64,000 nt of DNA, taken from the NCBI RefSeq assembly GCF_003590945.1, contig NZ_QYUK01000011.1, forward strand, positions 338,001 through 402,000. The letters run 5' to 3'. The notes below the pieces were generated by a model. The model saw only the letters and a list, made by a program, of their open reading frames with translations. It ran no database searches and was not told the DNA's origin. Positions within the stretch are counted from its first letter, which is position 1, and every line of letters begins with the position of its first letter. The stretch comes from Oleomonas cavernae. GTDB lineage: Bacteria > Pseudomonadota > Alphaproteobacteria > Zavarziniales > Zavarziniaceae. The position numbers and the translations under genes are program-made. Of the stretch, positions 58,041-64,000 are shown one piece after another.

Positions 58041-61000
58041 ATGCGTGTTCAAGGGCGTAGGGTGACGGACCTTTCGGGGCTTCGGGTGACGACCCGTGGC
58101 CATCGCCGGGCGTTGCTCCTGGCCGGGGCCAGCGTTGTTGCCTTGATCGTCGGCGGGCCGGCGGCCTCGGCCCGCAATATCCTGAGCGGCCCGACCGCCG
58201 CCCCGGTGGCGACGATCACGCCGCAGCAGGCCCAGGCGGCCCAGGCTGCGCAACTGGCGGCCCGGCGCGGCCGCGACAGCCTGGCCCGGACCACCCGGGC
58301 CCTGCAGGCCATGCGCTCGGCCCAGGCGGCCGCGCGCGACTTGGCCATAGCGGCGCCCAGCCCGATTCCCAACGGCTTGGGTACCGGCGGCTTGCAGCCG
58401 GTGCGCAATCCCAATTCGACCACCGACGGCCTGGCCGCCTGGATCGGTGCCGACAGCCCGACGCAGAAACCCGGCACCGGTCCTGGGACCATCGACGTCA
58501 ACATCCACCAGACCGAGAGCCGGGCCGTGCTGTCGTGGGAGACGTTCAACGTCGGCCGCGAGACCACGCTGACCTTCGATCAGCAGGGCAACACGGATTG
58601 GATCGCCCTCAACCGGGTGGTCGGCAACGATGCCAAGCCCAGCGAGATTCGCGGCAGCATCAAGGCCGATGGCACGGTCCTGATCATCAATCACAACGAC
58701 GTCCTGTTCACCGGCACCGCGCAGATCGACGTCCACAGCCTGCTTGCCAGCACGCTGGAGGTCGGGCGCGCCTTCGATTTTGTCGCGACCGGCACGGCCG
58801 CCCGCACCATCGCCCAGCGCAATGCGGAATTCCTGGCCTCGGGCCTCCTCGGCTTCAACGACACCAGCGTGCAAGCCGGCGCGACCTTCTCGGCCCAGCG
58901 CATTCAGGTCGGCACGGGGACCCAGAACGACCCGCTGCCCGAGGGCAGCGTGACAGTCGCCGCCGGGGCGCGGATCACTGCCGGCAAAGACGGCTTGATC
59001 CTGCTGACCGGCCCCCAGGTGATCAACGCCGGCCACCTGTCGGCAACCGATGGCCAGGTGGTGCTGCAATCGGGCCGCGAGATCTTGCTGCGCCGGTCGG
59101 AAGGCAAGGCCACCAGCATCGATCCCAATATCCGCGGCGTCGTCGCCGCCAGCGTGCGCAACCTGGGCGATCCCGATGATTCCGTCGTCAACACCGCGAC
59201 CGGCCTGATCGAGGCTAATCGCGGCAACATCACCCTGGGCGGCTTCAGCACGGTGACCAACCAGGGCCTGCTGTCGTCGACCACCAGCGTATCGCGCAAC
59301 GGCTCGATCGTCCTCTCCGCGGCCGATATCAAGCTGGCGCCGGGCGGCATCTTGTCGATCGGGGCCGACGAAGGCCCTGACGTCATCCCCCAGGACGCCG
59401 CCTCGATCGCCGCCTTCAAGCCGTCCAGCATCGTGATCGGCAACCGCAACGGCCTGGGCGCCACCGTATACGATGCGTCGGCCCGGATCGAGATCGGGCG
59501 GGATGCGCTGATACGGGCGCCGGGCGCCACGGTCGAAATCGGTGCGCGCGCCGGTGCCGCCGGCGCCAGCGACCAGCAGGGCCAAGGCAATTCGCATGTC
59601 GTCGTCGATTCAGGCGCGGTCATCGATGTCGCCGGTTGAAGGACGTGCTGATCCCGGCCTCGCGCAATGTTCTGCAACTGGGGCCGCTGAAGGGCAACGA
59701 GCTGGCGAATTCGCCGCTCTATCGCAACAGCTTCCTGAACGGCGCGACCGTCTATATCGATCCGCGCCAGTCGGGCGTGCGCGCCGACGGCGTCGCCTGG
59801 ATCGGCTCGCCGCTGCTCGACGCCGCCAGCTATTACGCCCAGGTCGGCGTCGGCGTGGCCGAATTGATGACCAAGGGCGGCACGGTAACCCTGGGCGCCC
59901 AGGGCTTTGCCGGTACCGGCACCGCGGCGCTGGCGCCCGATGTCACGGTCGGGGCGGGGGCTGCCATCGACATTTCGGGCGGCTGGGTGCGCTACCAGGC
60001 GGGCCAGGTTCGCACCACCCAACTGGTGACGAGCGACGGCCACATCGTCGATATCGCCCACGCCGATCCCAATATCGCCTATGCCGGGCTCTTCACCGGC
60101 TACACGCTCAACCACGGCCGCTGGGGCGTGACCGAGAGCTGGGTCTCGCCGCTGACCGGCAATGGCCGCTATGTTGCCGAATATACCGAAGGCCGCGATG
60201 CCGGCGCCCTGACCGTCAAGGCCTCGGCCATCGCCTTTGAGGGCGACCTGTTCGCCGATGCCTTCGCCGGCGACCGGCAGCGCCTGGGCGGCAGTGTCGG
60301 CACGGCGGCGAGCAAGATCTTCGGCGATTCACGCGGCCTCCAGGCCAGCAGCGGCCAGCGCCCGGCCGGCGGCTTCCTCTACATCCAGGCGCTGACCGAA
60401 ACCACGGGCGGCGCCGACGTCGTCATCGTCGACGGCGCGGCCGACCGGCCGGCAGCCGGGCTGGACACCATCGTCCTGTCCGATGGCCTGCTTTCCGACA
60501 GCGGCCTGGGGCAGGTCTCGGTCCATACCTCGGGCAAGGTCACCATCGAGCAGGGCGCCGATGTCGAGCTGGGCCCGGGCGGCGTCTTCGACGTGCTGGC
60601 CGGCCGCACCCTGACGGTCGCGGGCAGCATCACCGTGCCCAGCGGCCGCATCTCGCTCGAGACGTTCGATTCAAGGGGCCTCAGCGACCACACCTACGGC
60701 GGCTCCGCCTTTGGCGACAAGGCGGTCGCGGATCGGCTGGGCGACTACGACGTGGTGGTCACCGGTTCGCTGTCGACCCGTGGCCTGTGGGTGAACGACT
60801 ACGGCCAGTTCGCCAGCGGCGGCGATGGCGGCGGCTATCTCGATGGCGGTGCCATTTCCCTTTATGCCGCCCCGAACCTGGCGGCGGCCTTCGACCGCGA
60901 TGGCCAACGCCTGGCCAACAGCACCTATGCCGATCCCGACGATGCGGCGGCGCCTCGTTCGGCCCAGGACATCAGCGGCAGCATCCTGGTGGACGCGGGC

Positions 61001-64000
61001 GCCCGGCTCGACGTTTCGGGCGGCGGCCGGATCCGGCCCGACGGCAGCTTCGATTTCTCTGCCCGGGGCGGCGATCTGGCCCTGGTCAGCGAAACCACCT
61101 ACTTCCAGCTCAGCACCACCACCTCGGGCCGGACCGGCGGCTTGAGCGGCCTGCGTGTCGGCGGCCTGCTGTTCACCGACAGTTCCGGCAGCGAGACACC
61201 TTACGTCTCGCTGAATCCCGACCGGATCAATGCCCATGTCTCGTTCGACCCCGGCTCGATCCTGGCGCATGGCTTTGCCGGCGGCGGGACCTTCGCGCTG
61301 ACGGCGCCGCAGGTCGCCTTCGCCGCGCAGGCGGGCGGGCGGGCGACGGTGCTGCCGCTCGAGTTCTTTGCCGATGCCGGTTTCGGCGCCTATGACATCA
61401 CCTCCTACAAGACGGCCCTGCTGGCCAACCAGTTTGCCAATAGCCTGGGCGGCAGCAACGCGCTCCTGGCGACCCAGACCTTGACCGTGGGCGCCGGCCA
61501 GGTCCTCAGGCTCAGCCAGTCGCTGTTGCCCAGCCTGCTCGATGTCAAGCAGGCCGATGCCCTGCACGCCCTTGGCACCGGCGGCGATCTCTATTCGGTG
61601 CTGACGCCGGCAGTGCCGGCCGACGCCTGGGACCGCCGGGCGGTCGACCTGACCCTGGGCGGGCTTCTGGAACTGCATGTGGCCCAGGGCGGGCGGATCG
61701 AGGGCGAGGCCGGCACTCACCTGACGGTCGCCAAGCTGTTCAACGAGGGCACCATTCGCCTGCCCGGCGGCAAGATCACCCAGAACGAGGTGCTGCCGCT
61801 GATCTATGGTGCCGACGGGCTGCGCCACGGCGTGACCGATCTGGCCCAGGCCTTCTCGACCGATGCCGCCGGGCGCTTCACCGAAGACGGCCCCAACCGG
61901 CTGGGCCTTCGCAACGAAGACGGCGACCTGCTGACCAATGCCGAAGTCGCCGACAGCCACGCGCTCTATCTCCTCGGCCTGCTGGACGAGGGCGAGGGGG
62001 TGAGGCTTGCCGCCGGCAGCCTCACCGACCTGTCGGGCACCGTCATCGTCAATCCGCGCGCGGCCCTGAACGGCATCGGTTTGATGATCCGCGACGGCCG
62101 CGTCATTGCCGGCGGCACGCTGGAAGCGGTTCCGTCGCATGTGCTGGCGGGCCTGCCGTTCAGGGCCAACGAGGACTTGCTGAGCGAACTCAGCCTCGAC
62201 GACGGGCAGCGCTACGGCCTGATCCGGGCGGCGCAGCGCATCACGCTGGACAAGGGCTCGGTCCTCGATCTCTCGGGCGTCGCCGATCGGCTCGACCTGC
62301 CGACCCGGCTGACGGGCTCGCTCAATGGCCTTGGCTATGCCGCCGCCCCGGTCTGGAGCGACGGCGGCACCTTGTCGGCGCCCAACGGCGTGCTCATGGC
62401 CGCCGGCGCTACCGTCAGGGCTGAGGGCGGTGCGCCGCTGGCCCTGGGTGGCAAGCTGGAGGTGTCGGACCTCACCCTGGTCCAGCACGATGGCAAGGCT
62501 GCGGTCGTCGACACCCTCTCGGCTGATCAGATCGAGGCGGCGGGCTTCGACACACTGCGGGTCTTCGGCAGCATCACCGGCAAGGGCGATGTGAGCCTGT
62601 CGCTGGGCCGGGCATTCCTGCTGGAGAGCAAGCCTTTCGCCCTCGATCCGCGCTTCGACCTGGCCGACGGCAGCGTCCGCGACGGCTATCTGCCGACGAT
62701 CCGCTCGTTGGGCGGGACCTTGCGCGTCGATGCCGGCTACATCCGTTTCGGCTCGGGCCTGTTCGACACGGTGTCCGATCCCGCGGCCGGCGTCGCGGGC
62801 AGCGGCAAGGTGAGCTTCGAGGCCAAGGCGATCGATATCGTCGGCGCCCTGCTGATCGACCGCTCGGTGGCCGATGCCCGGTTCGAGGCGACGGGCGACC
62901 TGCGCCTGATCGGTGCGCGGCCCTGGCAATCCCTGCTGCCGACGACGGCAGCGCTGCCGACGACGCTGAACGGCCAGGTCGCCGCCAACGGCAACCTGAC
63001 CTTCGCCGCGTCGCGGGTCTATCCCACGACCGGTTCGGCCTTCCAGATCTCCTCGACCGCGGCGACCGGCCAGATCACCTTCGCCAGGGCCGGCACCTCG
63101 ACCGGCCCGGTGCCGCTGTCGGCGGGCGCCAGCCTGGTGGTGCAGGCGGCGACCATCGTCCAGGGCGGCGCGCTCTATGCCCCGCTGGGGACCATCACCC
63201 TGGGCGGCAACGAGGCCCTCACCCGGCAGGACAGCAGCACCGATCCGGTCCGCTTCTTCGCCCGGCCACCAAGACGGTTACCTTGCAGGCCGGCAGTACG
63301 ACATCGATCACCGCCGGCGGCCAATCGATCCCCTACGGCATCACGACCGACGGGACCGAATGGTTCTTCGCACCGACCAGCGCCGATCCGCTGACCAAAC
63401 CGCCGGGCGGAACCCTGCGCATCGGCGGCCAGGATATCGTCATGGCGGCAGGGGCGACCATCGACCTGTCGGGTGGCGGCGATGTCTTCGCCTATGAATT
63501 CGTGCCCGGCACGGGCGGTTCCTACGATGTGCTGTCGCGCCTCAACGGCGATGCCTCCACCGGCAACGACGGGCTGCAATATGCCGATGGCCGGCAGGTC
63601 TATGCGATTGTGCCGGGCCTCTCGGCGGCCACGGTGGCGGCCTTCGACCCGATCTATTCGGCCGACTATGCGGGCGCCGGCGACATCAATTCGGCCGATG
63701 GCGTGGGCAAGCGGGTGTGGCTGGATGCGGCACCCGGCCTTGCCGCCGGGTGGTACACCCTGCTGCCTGCCCGCTATGCCCTGCTGCCGGGCGGCATGCG
63801 CATCGTCGAGCGGACCGAGGCGGACAGCGTCCGGCCCGGCATCGGCGCACAGTCGCCCGATGGCACGCTCTACGTCTCCGGCCGCTATGGCGATGCCGCG
63901 TCGGGGGCCGAATCGTCGACCGTGCACCTGTTCGACGTCATGCCCCGTGACACCGTCCTGGCCCACTCCAGGATCCAGATCACCACGGGCAATGGCTATT
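58041..64000 (+). CDS. Large two-partner-secretion exoprotein (TpsA/filamentous haemagglutinin-like), partial, two frameshifts
   Basis: Secreted protein of at least 1,980 residues that runs past the window edge. An extended signal peptide (basic start, then RALLLAGASVVALIVGGPAASA) precedes the conserved TPS haemagglutination-activity domain: IHQTESRAVLSWETFNVGRE, IALNRVVGNDAKPSEIRGSIKA and VLIINHNDVLFTGTAQIDVHSLLAS. The rest is repetitive Gly/Asp-rich beta-helix. The frame breaks near 59634-59637 and at 63261-63263; one base at each restores continuity. ATG 58041 follows a GGGG tract; ATG 57972 is an alternative. It needs an outer-membrane TpsB partner, which is not in the window. Likely adhesion or biofilm role. 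Confidence 0.82.

Overview
The window reads as a stretch of the chromosome of a GC-rich, probably alphaproteobacterial diazotroph. The evidence is the codon use, the rhizobial/azospirillar style of the nif-fix genes, the oxygen-sensitive type NifA and the FNR/FixK box in front of nifA. The genus cannot be fixed from the sequence. No rRNA, tRNA, CRISPR array or insertion sequence was seen.

Layout. (1) 11-7001, plus strand: a beta-oxidation style operon (acyl-CoA dehydrogenase, thiolase, FadB-like multifunctional protein, acyl-CoA ligase, enoyl-CoA hydratase), followed by a MalT-like LuxR regulator and an AraC regulator. (2) 11-20 kb: two paralogous DUF1302/DUF1329 envelope pairs, a membrane-anchored glutathione transferase and its divergent TetR regulator. 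(3) 20-24 kb, minus strand: an HsaA-like flavin monooxygenase, a ferredoxin-NADP reductase, an SDR and a TetR regulator. (4) 23.9-33.9 kb: two convergent operons that look like late sterol-pathway genes. The plus operon has a GMC oxidoreductase, an aldehyde dehydrogenase, a sterol desaturase family protein and a 3-beta-HSD-like protein. The minus operon has an EBP-like delta8-delta7 isomerase, a CYP51-ferredoxin fusion, a second 3-beta-HSD-like reductase, an NTF2-like protein and a cycloeucalenol cycloisomerase homologue. (5) 34-57.8 kb, all minus strand: a near-complete molybdenum nitrogenase island. (6) 58 kb to the window edge: a very large two-partner-secretion exoprotein, cut by the edge.

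The nif island falls into four units. Each is headed by a -24/-12 sigma-54 promoter (TGGCAC-N5-TTGC) with an upstream NifA site (TGT-N10-ACA): nifB-fdxN-LRV-nifZ-nifT-SIR2-like; nifHDKENX-DUF269-CCE_0567-fdxB-nifQ; iscA-nifUSV-cysE-nifW; fixABCX. nifA lies upstream of nifB, carries the C-x11-C-x19-C-x4-C oxygen-sensitivity motif, and has a perfect FNR/FixK box in front of it. The implied circuit is low oxygen, then FNR/FixK, then nifA, then NifA with sigma-54 on all four units. The products cover the structural proteins, FeMo-co assembly, Fe-S supply, homocitrate, cysteine supply and electron delivery.

The most unusual content is the sterol-type block. A plant-type cyclopropyl-sterol isomerase homologue, a CYP51-ferredoxin fusion and an EBP-type isomerase are encoded together, next to nitrogenase. 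Squalene epoxidase, oxidosqualene cyclase and sterol C-14 reductase are not in the window, so either synthesis or modification of acquired sterols is possible.

A technical caution affects many entries. Thirteen genes are interrupted at 17 sites, almost all explained by one base missing from a short run of G or C. Several are essential nif genes (nifB, nifV, nifW, nifA, fixC). I treat these as likely assembly errors and annotate each gene across its whole span.
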